Below, piece after piece: positions 22,001 to 38,200 of a DNA stretch of 64,000 nucleotides. A program made the position numbers and the translations under genes. Origin of the DNA: Plantago major (lineage: Eukaryota; Streptophyta; Magnoliopsida; Lamiales; Plantaginaceae). Positions within the stretch are counted from its first letter, which is position 1; each line of letters begins with the position of its first letter. The notes under the pieces were generated by a model that saw only the letters and a list, made by a program, of their open reading frames with translations, made no database searches and was not told where the DNA came from. The stretch covers positions 62,001 to 126,000 of the forward strand of contig CM048844.1 in the NCBI GenBank assembly GCA_026545765.1, given 5' to 3'.

Positions 22001-25000
22001 CTACGCACATATTGAACTATTTTGGTTGATCGAACCTCGATTTAAAAACGTATTTCCGAGACCTCTTGTCTTCAATAAAAGTCAAAGGGCGTTGTACATG
22101 ATTTTTTGTGAAACACTTGACAGAGTTAGTTTGTGTCAAATTTTATTCACATGATATGGATTGTGGCATAAAACCTATTCTACGCACATATTGAACTATT
22201 TTGGTTGATCGAACCTCGAATTAAAAATGTATTTCCGAGACCTCTTGTCTTCAATAAAACTCAAAGTGGGTTGTACATGATTTTTTGTGAAACACTTGAT
22301 AGAGTTAGTTTGTGTCAAATTTTATTTACATGATATGGATTGTGGCATAAAACCTATTCTACTAACATATTGAACTTTTTTGGTTGATCGAACCTCGATT
22401 TAAAAATTTTTTAGACCTCTTGTCTTCAATAAGACTCAAAGGGGTAGTACACGATTTTTTGTGAAACACTCGATAGAGTTAGTTTGTGTCAAATTTTATT
22501 CACATGATATGGTTTGTGGTATGAAACCTATTCTACGCACATATAGAACTATTTTGGTTGATCGAACCTCGATTTAAAAATGTATTTCCGAGACCTCTTG
22601 TCTTCAATAAAACTCAAAGGGGTAGTACACGATTTTTTGTGAAACACTCGATAGAGTTAGTTTGTGTCAAATTTTATTCACATGATATGGTTTGGGGTAT
22701 GAAACCTATTCTACGCACATATTGAACTATTTTAGTTGATCGAACCTCGATTTAAAAATGTATTTCCGAGAGCTCTTGTCTTCAATAAGACTCAAAGGGG
22801 TAGTACACGATTTTTTGTGAAACACTCGATAGAGTTAGTTTGTGTCAAATTTTATTCACATGATATGGTTTGTGGTATGAAACCTATTCTATTTATATAG
22901 AACTATTTTGGTTGATCGAACCTCGATTTAAAAATGTATTTCCGAGAGCTCTTGTCTTCAATAAGACTCAAAGAGGGTAGTACACGATTTTTTGTGAAAC
23001 ACTCGATAGAGTTAGTTTGATTCAAATTTTATTCACATGATATGGTTTGGGGTATGAAACCTATTCTACGCACATATTGAACTATTTTAGTTGATCGAAC
23101 CTCGATTTAAAAATGTATTTCCGAGAGCTCTTGTCTTCAATAAGACTCAAAGGGGTAGTACATTTTTGTGAAACACTGATAGAGTTAGTTTGTGTCAAAT
23201 TTTATTCACATGATATGGTTTGTGGTATGAAACCTATTCTACGCACATATAGAACTATTTTGGTTGATCGAACCTCGATTTAAAAATGTATTTTAGACCT
23301 CTTGTCTTCAATAAGACTCAAAGAGGGTAGTACATTTTTGTGAAACACTCGATAGAGTTAGTTTGTGTCAAATTTTATTCACATGATATGGTTTGTGGTA
23401 TGAAACCTATTCTACGATTATATTGAACTATTTTGGTTGATCGAACCTCGATTTAAAAATGTATTTGAGACCTCTTGTCTTCAATAAGACTCAAAGGGGT
23501 AGTACACGATTTTTGTGAAACACTCGATAGAGTTAGTTTGTCAAATTTTATTCACATGATATGGTTTGTGGTATGAAACCTATTCTAAGCACATATTGAA
23601 CTATTTTGGTTGATCGAACCTCGATTTAAAAACGTATTTCCGAGACCTCTTGTCTTCAATAAAACTCAAAGGGGTAGTACACGATTTTTTGTGAAATAGT
23701 CGATAGAGTTAGTTTGTGTCAAATTTTATTCACATGATATGGCTAGTGGTATGAAACCTATTCTACGCACATATTGAACTATTTTTGTTCATCGAACCTC
23801 GATTCAAAAACGTTTTTCCGAGACCGCTTGTCTTCAATAAAACTCAAAGGGGTTAGTACACGATTTTTTGCGAAACACTCGATAGAGTTAGTTTGTGTCA
23901 AATTTTATTAACATGACATGGTTTGTGGTATGAAACCTATTCTACGCACATATTGAACTATTTTGGTTGATCGAACCTCGATTTAAAAACGTATTTCCGA
24001 GACCTCTTGTCTTCAATAAAACTCAAAGGGGGTTGTACACGATTTTTTGTGAAACACTCGATAGAGTTAATTTGTGTCAAATTTTATTCACATGATATGG
24101 TTTGTGGCATAAAACCTATTCTACGCACATATTGAACTATTTTGGTTGATCGAACCTCGAATTAAAAACGTATTTCCGAGACCTCTTGTCTTGACTAAAA
24201 CTCAAAGGGTAGTACACGATTTTTGTGAAACACTCGATAGAGTTAGTTTGTGTCAAATTTTATTCACATGATATGGTTTGGTATGAAACCTATTCTACGC
24301 ATATTGAACTATTTTGGTTGATCGAACCTCGATTTAAAACGTATTTCGAGACCTCTTGTCTTCAATAAAACTCAAAGGGGTAGTACACGATTTTTGTGAA
24401 ACACTACGATAGAGTTAGTTTGTGTCAAATTTTATTCACATGATATGGTTTGTGGTATGAAACCTATTCTACGCACATATTGAACTATTTTGGTTTATCG
24501 AACCTCGATTTAAAAACGTATTTCCGAGTCCTCTTGTCGTCAATAAAACTCAAAGGGGGGTAGTACACGATTTTTTGTGAAACACTCGATAGAGTTAGTT
24601 TGTGTCAAATTTTATTCACATGATATGGTTTGTGGTATGAATCCTATTCTACTTACATGTTGAACTATTTTGGTAGATCTTACCTCGATTTAAAAACGTA
24701 TTTCTGAGACCTCTTGTCTTCAACAAAACTCAAAGAGGGTAGTACACGATTTTTTGTGAAACACTCGATAGAGTTAGTTTGTGTCAAATTTTATTCACAT
24801 GATATGGTTTGTGGTATGAAACCTATTCTACGCACATATTTAACTATTTTGGTTGATCGAACCTCATTTAAAATGTATTTCAGACCTTGTCTTCAATAAA
24901 ACTCAAAGGGGTAGTACATTTTTTTTGTGAAACACTGATAGAGTTAGTTTGTGTCAAATTTTATTCACATGATATGGTTTGTGGTATGAAACCTATTCTA

Positions 25001-28000
25001 CGCATATTGAACTATTTTGGTTGATCGAACCTCGATTTAAAATGTATTTTAGACCTCTTGTCTTCAATAAAACTCAAAGGGGTAGTACACGATTTTTGTG
25101 AAACACTCGAAGAGTTAGTTTGTCAAATTTTATTCACATGATATGGTTTGTGGTATGAAACCTATTCTACATTACATATTGAACTATTTTGGTTGATCGA
25201 ACTCGATTTAAAAACGTATTTCGAGACCTCTTGTCTTCAATAAAACTCAAAGGGGTAGTACATTTTTTTGTGAAACACTCGATAGAGTTAGTTTGTGTCA
25301 AATTTTATTCACATGATATGGTTTGTGGTATGAAACCTATTCTACGCACATATTGAACTATTTTGGTTGATCGAACCTCGATTTAAAACGTATTTCCGAG
25401 ACCTCTTGTCTTCAATAAAAGTCAAAGGGGGTAGTACACGATTTTTGTGAAACACTGATAGAGTTAGTTTGTGTCAAATTTTATTCACATGATATGGTTT
25501 GTGGTATAAAACCTATTCTACGCACATATTGAACTATTTTGCTGATCGAACCTCGATTTAAAAACGTATTTTGGGACCTCTTGTCTTCAATAAAACCCAA
25601 AGGGGTTAGTACACGATTTTTGTGAAACACTCATAGAGTTAGTTTGTGTCAAATTTTATTCACATGATATGGTTTGTGGTATAAAACCTATTCTACTTAC
25701 ATATTGAACTATTTTGGTTGATCGAACCTCGATTTAAAAACGTATTTTAGACCTCTGTCTTCAATAAACCCAAAGGGGTAGTACACATTTTTGTGAAACA
25801 CTCGATAGAGTTAGTTTGTGTCAAATTTTATTCACATGATATGGTTTGTGGTATAAACCTATTCTACTACATATTGAACTATTTTGGTTGATCGAACCTC
25901 GATTTAAAATTGTATTTTGAGACCTCTTGTCTTCAATAAAACTCAAAGGGGTAGTACACGATTTTTGGTGAAACACTCGATAGAGTTAGTTTGTGTCAAA
26001 TTTTATTCACATGATATGGTTTGTGGTATGAAACCTATTCTACGCACATATTGAACTATTTTGGTTGATCGAACCTCGATTTAAAAATGTATTTCCGAGA
26101 GCTCTTGTCTTCAATAAGACTCAAAGGGGTAGTACACGATTTTTTGTGAAACACTCGATAGAGTTAGTTTGTGTCAAATTTTATTCACATGATATGGTTT
26201 GTGGTATGAAACCTATTCTACGCACATATAGAACTATTTTGGTTGATCGAACCTCGATTTAAAAATGTATTTACGAGACCTCTTGTCTTCAATAAAACTC
26301 AAAGGGGGTAGTACACGATTTTTTGTGAAACACTCGATAGAGTTAGTTTGTGTCAAATTTTATTCACATGATATGGTTTGTGGTATGAAACCTATTCTAC
26401 GCACATATTGAACTATTTTGGTTGATCGAACCTCGATTTAAAAATGTATTTCCGAGACCTCTTGTCTTCAATAAAACTCAAAGGGGGTAGTACACGATTT
26501 TTTGTGAAACACTCGATAGAGTTAGTTTGATTCAAATTTTATTCACATTACATGGTTTGTGGTATGAAACCTATTCTACGCACATATTGAACTATTTTGG
26601 TTGATCGAACCTCGATTTAAAATGTATTTCGAGACCTCTTGTCTTCAATAAAACTCAAAGGGGTAGTACATTTTTTGTGAAACACTGATAGAGTTAGTTT
26701 GTGTCAAATTTTATTAACAACACATGGTTTGTGGTATAAAACCTATTCTACTCACATGTTGAAATATTTTGGTTGATCGCAAAGAATTTAAAAACGTATT
26801 TTTGGGACCTCTGTCTTCAATAAAACTCAAAGGGGTAGTACACGATTTTTGTGAAAAGACGATAGAGTTAGTTTCTTTCAAATTTTATTCACATGAAATG
26901 GTTTGTGGAATAAAACCTATTCTACGCACATATTGAATTATTTTGGTTGATCGAACCTCGAATTAGAACGTATTTTAGACATCAAGTTTTCAATAAAACC
27001 CAAAGGGTTAGTACACGATTTTTGTGAAAACACTCGATGGGTTAGTTTGTGTCAAATTTTATTCACATGACATGGTTTGTGGTATAAAACCTATTCTACT
27101 ACATATTGAACTATTTTGGTTGATCGAATCTCGATTTAAAAATATATTTCCGAGACCTCTTGTCTTCAATAAAACTCAAAGGGGGTAGTACACGATTTTT
27201 TGTGAAACACTCGATAGAGTTAGTTTGTGTCAAATTTTATTCACATGATATGATTTGTGGTATGAAACCTATTCTACGCACATATTGAACTATTTTGGAT
27301 GATCGAAACTAGATTTAAAAATGTATTTCCGAGACCTCTTGTCTTCAATAAAACTCAAAGGGGGTAGTACACGATTTTTTGTGAAACACCCGATAGAGTT
27401 AGTTTGTGTCAAATTTTATTCACATGATATGGTTTGTGGTATGAAACCTATTCTACGCAGATATTGAACTATTTTGGATAATCGAAACTCGATTTAAAAA
27501 TGTATTTCCGAGACCTCTTGTCTTCAATAAAACTCAAAGGGAGTAGTACACGATTTTTTGTGAAACACTCGATAGAGTTAGTTTGTGTCAAATTTTATTC
27601 ACATGATATTGGTTGTGGTATGAAACCTATTCTACGCACATATTGAACTATTTTGGTTGATCGTACCTCGATTTAAAAACTTATTTCCGAGACCTCTTGT
27701 CTTCAATAAAACTCAAAGGGGGTAGTACACGATTTTTTGTGAAACACTCGATAGAGTTAGTTTGTGTCAAATTTTATTCACATGATATGGTTTGTGGTAT
27801 GAAACCTATTCTACGCACATATTGAACTATTTTGGTTGATCGGACATCGATTTAAAAATGTATTTCCGAGACCTCTTGTCTTCAATAAAACTCAAAGGGG
27901 TAGTACATATTTTTGTGAAACACTCGATAGATTTAGTTTGTGTCTAATTTTATTCACATGACATGGTTTGTGGTATAAAAACTATTCTACGCACATATTG

Positions 28001-30119
28001 AACTATTTTGGTTGATCGAACCTCGATTTAAAAACGTATTTTGGGACATCAATTTTCGAAAAACCCAAAGGGGTTGTACATGATTTTTTGTGAAACACTT
28101 GATAGAGTTAGTTTGTGTCAAATTTTATTCACATGAAATGGTTTGTGGCATAAAACCTATTCTACGCACATATTGAACTATTTTGGTTGATCGAACCTTG
28201 ATTTAAAAACGTATTTTTTGGGACATCAAGTTTCAATAAAACCCAAAGGGTAGTACACGATTTTTTGTGAAACACTCGATAGAGTTAGTTTGTGTCAAAT
28301 TTTAATCACATGACATGGTTTGTGGTATGAAACCTATTCTACGCACATATTGAACTATTTTGGTTGATCGAACATCGATTTAATAACGTATTTCCGATAC
28401 CTCTTGTCTTCAATAAAACTCAAAGGGTAGTACCGATTTTTGTGAAACACTCGATAGAGTTAGTTTGTGTCAAATTTTATTCACATGATATGGTTTGTGG
28501 TATGAAACCTATTCTACGCACATATTGAACTATTTTGGTTGATCGAACCTTGATTTAAAAACGTATTTCCGAGACCTTTTGTCTTCAATAAAACTCAAAG
28601 GGGTAGTACACGATTTTTTGTGAAACACTCGATAGAGTTAGTTTGTGTCAAATTTTATTCACATGATATGGTTTGTGGTATGAAACCTATTCTACGCACA
28701 TATTGAACTATTTTGGTTGATCGAACCTCGATTTAAAAATGTATTTCCGAGACCTCTTGTCTTCAATAAGACTCAAAGGGGTAGTACACATTTTTGTGAA
28801 ACACTCGATAGAGTTAGTTTGTGTCAAATTTTATTCACATGATATGGTTTGTGGTATGAAACCTATTCTACTTATATTGAAATATTTTGGTTGATTGAAC
28901 CTCGATTTAAAAACGTATTTCCGAGACCTCTTGTCTTCAATAAAAGTCAAAGGGGTAGTACACGATTTTTGTGAAACACTCGATAGAGTTAGTTTGTGTC
29001 AAATTTTATTCACATGATATGGTTTGTGGTAAGAAACCTATTCTACGCACATATTGAACTATCTTGGTTGATCGAACCTCGATTTAAAATTGTATTTGGG
29101 ACATCTTGTCTTCAATAAAACTCAAAGGGGTAGTACGATTTTTGTGAAACACTCGATAGAGTTAGTTTGTGTCAAATTTTATTCACATGATATGGTTTGT
29201 GGTATAAAACCTATTCTACGCACATATTGAACTATTTTGGTTGATCGAACCTCAATTTAAAAACGTATTTCCGAGACCTCTTGTCTTCAATAAAACTCAA
29301 AGGGGTAGTACATTTTTGTGAAACACTGGATAGAGTTAGTTTGTGTCAAATTTTATTCACATGACATGGTTTGTGGTATGAAACCCATTCTACGCATTAC
29401 ATATTGAACTATTTTGGTTTATCGAACCTCAATTTAAAAACGTATTTCCGAGACCTCTTGTCTTCAATAAAAGTCAAAGGGGGTAGTACACGATTTTTTG
29501 TGAAACACTCGATAGAGTTAGTTTGATTCAAATTTTATTCACATTACATGGTTTGTGGTATGAAACCTATTCTACGCACATATTGAACTATTTTGGTTGA
29601 TCGAACCTCGATTTAAAAATGTATTTCCGAGACCTCTTGTCTTCAATAAAACTCAAAGGGGTAGTACACGATTTTTTGTGAAACACTCGATAGAGTTAGT
29701 TTGTGTCAAATTTTATTCACATGATATGGTTTGTGGTATGAAACCTATTCTACGCATATAGAACTATTTTGGTTGATCGAACCTCGATTTAAAATGTATT
29801 TCCGAGACCTCTTGTCTTCAATAAAACTCAAAGGGGTAGTACACGATTTTTGTGAAACACTCGATAGAGTTAGTTTGTGTCAAATTTTATTCACATGATA
29901 TGGTTTGTGGTATGAAACCTATTCTCATGCATATAGAACTATTTTGGTTGATCGAACCTCGATTTAAAAATGTATTTCCGAGACCTCTTGTCTTCAATAA
30001 AACTCAAAGGGGGTAGTACACATTTTTGTGAAACACTCGATAGAGTTAGTTTGTGTCAAATTTTATTCACATGATATGGTTTGTGGTATGAAACCTATTC
30101 TACGCACATATTGAACTAT

Positions 30120-31560
30120 TTTGGTTGATCGAACCTCGATTTAAAAACGTATTTCCGAGACCTCTTGTCTTCAATAAAAGTCAAAGGGGTAGTACACGAT
30201 TTTTTGTGAAACACTCGATAGAGTTAGTTTGTGTCAAATTTTATTCACATGATATGGTTTGTGGTATGAAACCTATTCTACGCACATATAGAACTATTTT
30301 GGTTGATCGAACCTCGATTTAAAAATGTATTTCCGAGAGCTCTTGTCTTCAATAAGACTCAAAGAGGGTAGTACACGATTTTTTGTGAAACACTCGATAG
30401 AGTTATTTTGTGTCAAATTTTATTCACATGATGTGGTTTGGGGTATGAAACCTATTCTACGCACATATTGAACTATTTTGGTTGATCGAACCTCGATTTA
30501 AAAACGTATTTCCGAGACCTCTTGTCTTCAATAAAACTCAAAGGGGGTAGTACACGATTTTTTGTGAAACACTCGATAGAGTTAGTTTGATTCAAATTTT
30601 ATTCACATTACATGGTTTGTGGTATGAAACCTATTCTACGCACATATTGAACTATTTTGGTTGATCGAACCTCGATTTAAAAACGTATTTCCGAGAGCTC
30701 TTGTCTTCAATAAGACTCAAAGAGGGTAGTACACGATTTTTTGTGAAACACTCGATAGAGTTATTTTGTGTCAAATTTTATTCACATGATATGGTTTGGG
30801 GTATGAAACCTATTCTACGCACATATTGAACTATTTTAGTTGATCGAACCTCGATTTAAAAACGTATTTCCGAGACCTCTTGTCTTCAATAAAAGTCAAA
30901 GGGGGTAGTACACGATTTTTTGTGAAACACTCGATAAAGTTAGTTTGTGTCAAATTTTATTCACATGATATGGTTTGTGGTATGAAACCTATTCTACGCA
31001 CATATAGAACTATTTTGGTTGATCGAACCTCGATTTAAAATTGTATTTCCGAGAGCTCTTGTCTTCAATAAGACTCAAAGAGGGTAGTACACGATTTTTT
31101 GTGAAACACTCGATAGAGTTATTTTGTGTCAAATTTTATTCACATGATGTGGTTTGGGGTATGAAACCTATTCTACGCACATATTGAACTATTTTGGTTG
31201 ATCGAACCTCGATTTAAAAACGTATTTCCGAGACCTCTTGTCTTCAATAAAACTCAAAGGGGGTAGTACACGATTTTTTGTGAAACACTCGATAGAGTTA
31301 GTTTGATTCAAATTTTATTCACATTACATGGTTTGTGGTATGAAACCTATTCTACGCACATATTGAACTATTTTGGTTGATCGAACCTCGATTTAAAAAC
31401 GTATTTCCGAGACCTCTTGTCTTCAATAAAAGTCAAAGGGGGTAGTACACGATTTTTTGTGAAACACTCGACAAAGTTAGTTTGTGTCAAATTTTATTCA
31501 CATGATATGGTTTGTGGTATGAAACCTATTCTACGCACATATAGAACTATTTTGGTTGAT
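30120..31560 (+). repeat. Higher-order repeat, period 716 bp (4 monomers)
   Basis: The rare variant catgatgtggtttgggg occurs at 30427 and 31143. The neighbouring monomers carry the same variants in the same order (gagagctcttg with aagactcaaagag, then gattcaaatttt with cacattacatgg). The unit is 716 bp, four monomers of 179 bp. Confidence 0.6.
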
Positions 31561-32279
31561 CGAACCTCGATTTAAAAATGTATTTCCGAGAGCTCTTGTC
31601 TTCAATAAGACTCAAAGAGGGTAGTACACGATTTTTTGTGAAACACTCGATAGAGTTATTTTGTGTCAAATTTTATTCACATGATATGGTTTGTGGTATG
31701 AAACCTATTCTACGCACATATTGAACTATTTTGGTTGATCGAACCTCGATTTAAAAACGTATTTCCGAGACCTCTTGTCTTCAATAAAAGTCAAACGGGG
31801 TAGTACACGATTTTTTGTGAAACACTCGATAAAGTTAGTTTGTGTCAAATTTTATTCACATGATATGGTTTGTGGTATGAAACCTATCCTATGCACATAT
31901 AGAACTATTTTGGTTGATCGAACCTCGATTTAAAAATGTATTTCCGAGAGCTCTTGTCTTCAATAAGACTCAAAGAGGGTAGTACACGATTTTTTGTGAA
32001 ACACTCGATAGAGTTATTTTGTGTCAAATTTTATTCACATGATATGGTTTGGGGTATGAAACCTATTCTACGCACATATTGAACTATTTTGGTTGATCGA
32101 ACCTCGATTTAAAAATGTATTTCCGAGACCTCTTGTCTTCAATAAAACTCAAAGGGGGTAGTACACGATTTTTTATGAAACACTCGATAGAGTTAGTTTG
32201 ATTCAAATTTTATTCACATTACATGGTTTGTGGTATGAAACCTATTCTACGCACATATTGAACTACTTTGGTTGATCAA

Positions 32280-35200
32280 ACCTCGATTTAAAAACGTATT
32301 TCCGAGACCTCTTGTCTTCAATAAAAGTCAAAGGGGTAGTACACGATTTTTTGTGAAACACTCGATAGAGTTAGTTTGTGTCAAATTTTATTCACATGAT
32401 ATGGTTTGTGGCATAAAACCTATTCTACGCACATATTGAACTATTTTGGTTGATCGAACCTCGAATTAAAAACGTATTTCCGAGACCTCTTGTCTTCAAT
32501 AAAAGTCAAAGGCGGTAGTACACGATTTTTTGTGAAACACTCGATAGAGTTAGTTTGAGTCAAATTTTATTCACATGACATGGTTTGTGGTATAAAAACT
32601 ATTCTACTCACATATTGAACTATTTTGGTTGATCGAGCAAAGAATTAAAAACGTATTTTTGGGACATCAAATTTTCGAGAAAACCCAAAGGGGTTAGTAC
32701 ACGATTTTTTGTGAAACACTCATAGAGTTAGTTTGTTTCAAATTTTATTCACATGAAATGGTTTGTGGTATAAAACCTATTCTACGCACATATTGAACTA
32801 TTTTGGTTGATCGAACCACGAATTAAAAACGTATTTTTGGGACATCAAGTTTTCGATAAAACCCAAAGGGGTTAGTACACGGTTTTTGTGAAAACACTCA
32901 ATGGGGATAGTTTGTGTCTAATTTTATTCACATGACATGGTTTATGGTATAAAAACTATTCTACGCACATATTGAACTATTTTCGTTGATCGAACCTCGA
33001 TTTAAAATTGTATTTCCGAGACCTCTTGTCTTCAATAAAACTCAAAGAGGGTAGTACACGATTTTTTGTGAAACACTCGATTGAGTTAGTTTTTGTCAAA
33101 TTTTATTCACATGATATGGTTTGTGGTATGAAACCTATTCTAAGCACATATAGAACTATTTTGGTTGATCGAACCTCGATTTAAAATTGTATTTCCGAGA
33201 CCTCTTGTCTTCAATAAAACTCAAAGAGGGTAGTACACGATTTTTTGTGAAACACTCGATAGAGTTAGTTTGTGTCAAATTTTATTCACATGATATGGTT
33301 TGTGGTATGAAACCTATTCTACGCACATATAGAACTATTTTGGTTGATCGAACCTCGATTTAAAAATGTATTTCCGAGAGCTCTTGTCTTCAATAAGACT
33401 CAAAGAGGGTAGTACACGATTTTTTGTGAAACACTCGATAGAGTTATTTTGTGTCAAATTTTATTCACATGATATGGTTTGGGGTATGAAACCTATTCTA
33501 CTTATATTGAACTATTTTGGTTGATCGAACCTCGATTTAAAAACGTATTTCCGAGACCTCTTGTCTTCAATAAAACTCAAAGGGGGTAGTACACGATTTT
33601 TTGTGAAACACTCGATTGAGTTAGTTTTTGTGAAATTTTATTCACATGATATGGTTTGTGGTATGAAACCTATTCTATTATATTGAACTATTTTGGTTGA
33701 TCGACCTCGATTTAAAAATGTATTTCCGAGACCTCTTATCTTAAATAAAACTCAAAGGGGGTAGTACACGATTTTATGTGAAACACTCGATAGAGTTAGT
33801 TTGTGTCAAATTTAATCACATGACATGGTTTGTGGTATAAAAACTATTCTACTCACATATTGAACTATTTTGGTTGATCGAGCAAAGAATTAAAAACGTA
33901 TTTTTGGGACATCAAATTTTCAAGAAAACCCAAAGGGTAGTACACGATTTTTTGTGAAACACTCGATGAGTTAGTTTGTTTCAAATTTTATTCACATGAA
34001 ATGGTTTGGGGTATAAAACCTATTCTATTTATATTGAACTATTTTGGTTGATCGAACCACGAATTAAAAACGTATTTTTGGGACATCAAGTTTTCGATAA
34101 AACCCAAAGGGGTTAGTACACGGTTTTTGTGAAAACACTCAATGGGGATAGTTTGTGTCTAATTTTATTCACATGACATGGTTTATGGTATAAAAACTAT
34201 TCTATTATATTGAACTATTTTCGTTGATCGAACCTCGATTTAAAAATGTATTTCCGAGACCTCTTATCTTCAATAAAACTCAAAGGGGGTAGTACACGAT
34301 TTTTTTGAGAAACACTCGATAGAGTTAGTTTGTGTCAAATTTGATTCACATGATATGGTTTGTGGTATGAAACCTATTCTACCCACATATTGAACTATTT
34401 TGGTTGATCGAACCTCGATTTAAAAACGTATTTCCGAAACCTCTTGTCTTCAATAAATGTCAAAGGGGGTAGTACACGATTTTTTGTGAAACACTCGATA
34501 GAGTTAGTTTGAGTCAAATTTTATTCACATGACATGGTTTGTGGTATAAAAACTATTCTACTCACATATTGAACTATTTTGGTTGATCGAGCAAAGAATT
34601 AAAAACGTATTTTTGGGACATCAAATTTTCGAGAAAACCCAAAGGGGTTAGTACACGATTTTTTGTGAAAAGACTCGATAGAGTTAGTTTGTTTCAAATT
34701 TTATTCACATGAAATGGTTTGTGGTATAAAACCTATTCTACGCACATATTGAACTATTTTGGTTGATCGAACCACGAATTAAAAACGTATTTTTGGGACA
34801 TCAAGTTTTCGATAAAACCCAAAGGGGTTAGTACACGGTTTTTGTGAAAACACTCAATGGGGATAGTTTGTGTCTAATTTTATTCACATGACATGGTTTA
34901 TGGTATAAAAACTATTCTACGCACATATTGAACTATTTTCGTTGATCGAACCTCGATTTAAAATTGTATTTCCGAGACCTCTTGTCTTCAATAAAACTCA
35001 AAGAGGGTAGTACACGATTTTTTGTGAAACACTCGATTGAGTTAGTTTTTGTCAAATTTTATTCACATGATATGGTTTGTGGTATGAAACCTATTCTAAG
35101 CACATATAGAACTATTTTGGTTGATCGAACCTCGATTTAAAATTGTATTTCCGAGACCTCTTGTCTTCAATAAAACTCAAAGAGGGTAGTACACGATTTT

Positions 35201-38200
35201 TTGTGAAACACTCGATAGAGTTAGTTTGTGTCAAATTTTATTCACATGATATGGTTTGTGGTATGAAACCTATTCTACGCACATATAGAACTATTTTGGT
35301 TGATCGAACCTCGATTTAAAAATGTATTTCCGAGAGCTCTTGTCTTCAATAAGACTCAAAGAGGGTAGTACACGATTTTTTGTGAAACACTCGATAGAGT
35401 TATTTTGTGTCAAATTTTATTCACATGATATGGTTTGGGGTATGAAACCTATTCTACGCACATATTGAACTATTTTGGTTGATCGAACCTCGATTTAAAA
35501 ATGTATTTCCGAGACCTCTTGTCTTCAATAAAACTCAAAGGGGGTAGTACACGATTTTTTATGAAACACTCGATAGAGTTAGTTTGATTCAAATTTTATT
35601 CACATTACATGGTTTGTGGTATGAAACCTATTCTACGCACATATTGAACTATTTTGGTTGATCGTACCTCGATTTAAAAATGTATTTCCGAGACCTCTTA
35701 TCTTAAATAAAACTCAAAGGGGGTAGTACACGATTTTTTGTGAAACACTCGATAGAGTTAGTTTGTGTCAAATTTAATCACATGACATGGTTTGTGGTAT
35801 AAAAACTATTCTACTCACATATTGAACTATTTTGGTTGATCGAGCAAAGAATTAAAAACGTATTTTTGGGACATCAAATTTTCGAGAAAACCCAAAGGGG
35901 TTAGTACACGATTTTTGTGAAAAGACTCCATGAGTTAGTTTGTTTCAAATTTTATTCACATGAAATGGTTTGTGGTATAAAACCTATTCTACGCACATAT
36001 TGAACTATTTTGGTTGATCGAACCACGAATTAAAAACGTATTTTTGGGACATCAAGTTTTCGATAAAACCCAAAGGGGTTAGTACACGGTTTTTGTGAAA
36101 ACACTCAATGGGGATAGTTTGTGTCTAATTTTATTCACATGACATGGTTTATGGTATAAAAACTATTCTACGCACATATTGAACTATTTTCGTTGATCGA
36201 ACCTCGATTTAAAAATGTATTTCCGAGACCTCTTATCTTCAATAAAACTCAAAGGGGGTAGTACACGATTTTTTTGAGAAACACTCGATAGAGTTAGTTT
36301 GTGTCAAATTTGATTCACATGATATGGTTTGTGGTATGAAACATATTCTACGCACATATAGAACTATTTTGGTTGATCGAACCTCGATTTAAAAATGTAT
36401 TTCCGAGAGCTCTTGTCTTCAATAAGACTCAAAGAGGGTAGTACACGATTTTTTGTGAAACACTCGATAGAGTTATTTTGTGTCAAATTTTATTCACATG
36501 ATATGGTTTGGGGTATGAAACCTATTCTACGCACATATTGAACTATTTTGGTTGATCGAACCTCGATTTAAAAATGTATTTCCGAGACCTCTTGTCTTCA
36601 ATAAAACTCAAAGGGGGTAGTACACGATTTTTTATGAAACACTCGATAGAGTTAGTTTGATTCAAATTTTATTCACATTACATGGTTTGTGGTATGAAAC
36701 CTATTCTACGCACATATTGAACTACTTTGGTTGATCAAACCTCGATTTAAAAACGTATTTCCGAGACCTCTTGTCTTCAATAAAAGTCAAAGGGGTAGTA
36801 CACGATTTTTTGTGAAACACTCGATAGAGTTAGTTTGTGTCAAATTTTATTCACATGATATGGTTTGTGGCATAAAACCTATTCTACGCACATATTGAAC
36901 TATTTTGGTTGATCGAACCTCGAATTAAAAACGTATTTCCGAGACCTCTTGTCTTCAATAAAAGTCAAAGGCGGTAGTACACGATTTTTTGTGAAACACT
37001 CGATAGAGTTAGTTTGAGTCAAATTTTATTCACATGACATGGTTTGTGGTATAAAAACTATTCTACTCACATATTGAACTATTTTGGTTGATCGAGCAAA
37101 GAATTAAAAACGTATTTTTGGGACATCAAATTTTCGAGAAAACCCAAAGGGGTTAGTACACGATTTTTTGTGAAAAGACTCCGCGGGGTTAGTTTGTTTC
37201 AAATTTTATTCACATGAAATGGTTTGTGGTATAAAACCTATTCTACGCACATATTGAACTATTTTGGTTGATCGAACCACGAATTAAAAACGTATTTTTG
37301 GGACATCAAGTTTTCGATAAAACCCAAAGGGGTTAGTACACGATTTTGTGAAAACACTCAATGGGGATAGTTTGTGTCTAATTTTATTCACATGACATGG
37401 TTTATGGTATAAAAACTATTCTACGCACATATTGAACTATTTTCGTTGATCGAACCTCGATTTAAAATTGTATTTCCGAGACCTCTTGTCTTCAATAAAA
37501 CTCAAAGAGAGTAGTACACGATTTTTTGTGAAACACTCGATTGAGTTAGTTTTTGTCAAATTTTATTCACATGATATGGTTTGTGGTATGAAACCTATTC
37601 TAAGCAGATATAGAACTATTTTGGTTGATCGAACCTCGATTTAAAATTGTATTTCCGAGACCTCTTGTCTTCAATAAAACTCAAAGAGGGTAGTACACGA
37701 TTTTTTGTGAAACACTCGATAGAGTTAGTTTGTGTCAAATTTTATTCACATGATATGGTTTGTGGTATGAAACCTATTCTACGCACATATAGAACTATTT
37801 TGGTTGATCGAACCTCGATTTAAAAATGTATTTCCGAGAGCTCTTGTCTTCAATAAGACTCAAAGAGGGTAGTACACGATTTTTTGTGAAACACTCGATA
37901 GAGTTATTTTGTGTCAAATTTTATTCACATGATATGGTTTGGGGTATGAAACCTATTCTACGCACATATTGAACTATTTTGGTTGATCGAACCTCGATTT
38001 AAAAATGTATTTCCGAGACCTCTTGTCTTCAATAAAACTCAAAGGGGGTAGTACACGATTTTTTATGAAACACTCGATAGAGTTAGTTTGATTCAAATTT
38101 TATTCACATTACATGGTTTGTGGTATGAAACCTATTCTACGCACATATTGAACTATTTTGGTTGATCGTACCTCGATTTAAAAATGTATTTCCGAGACCT

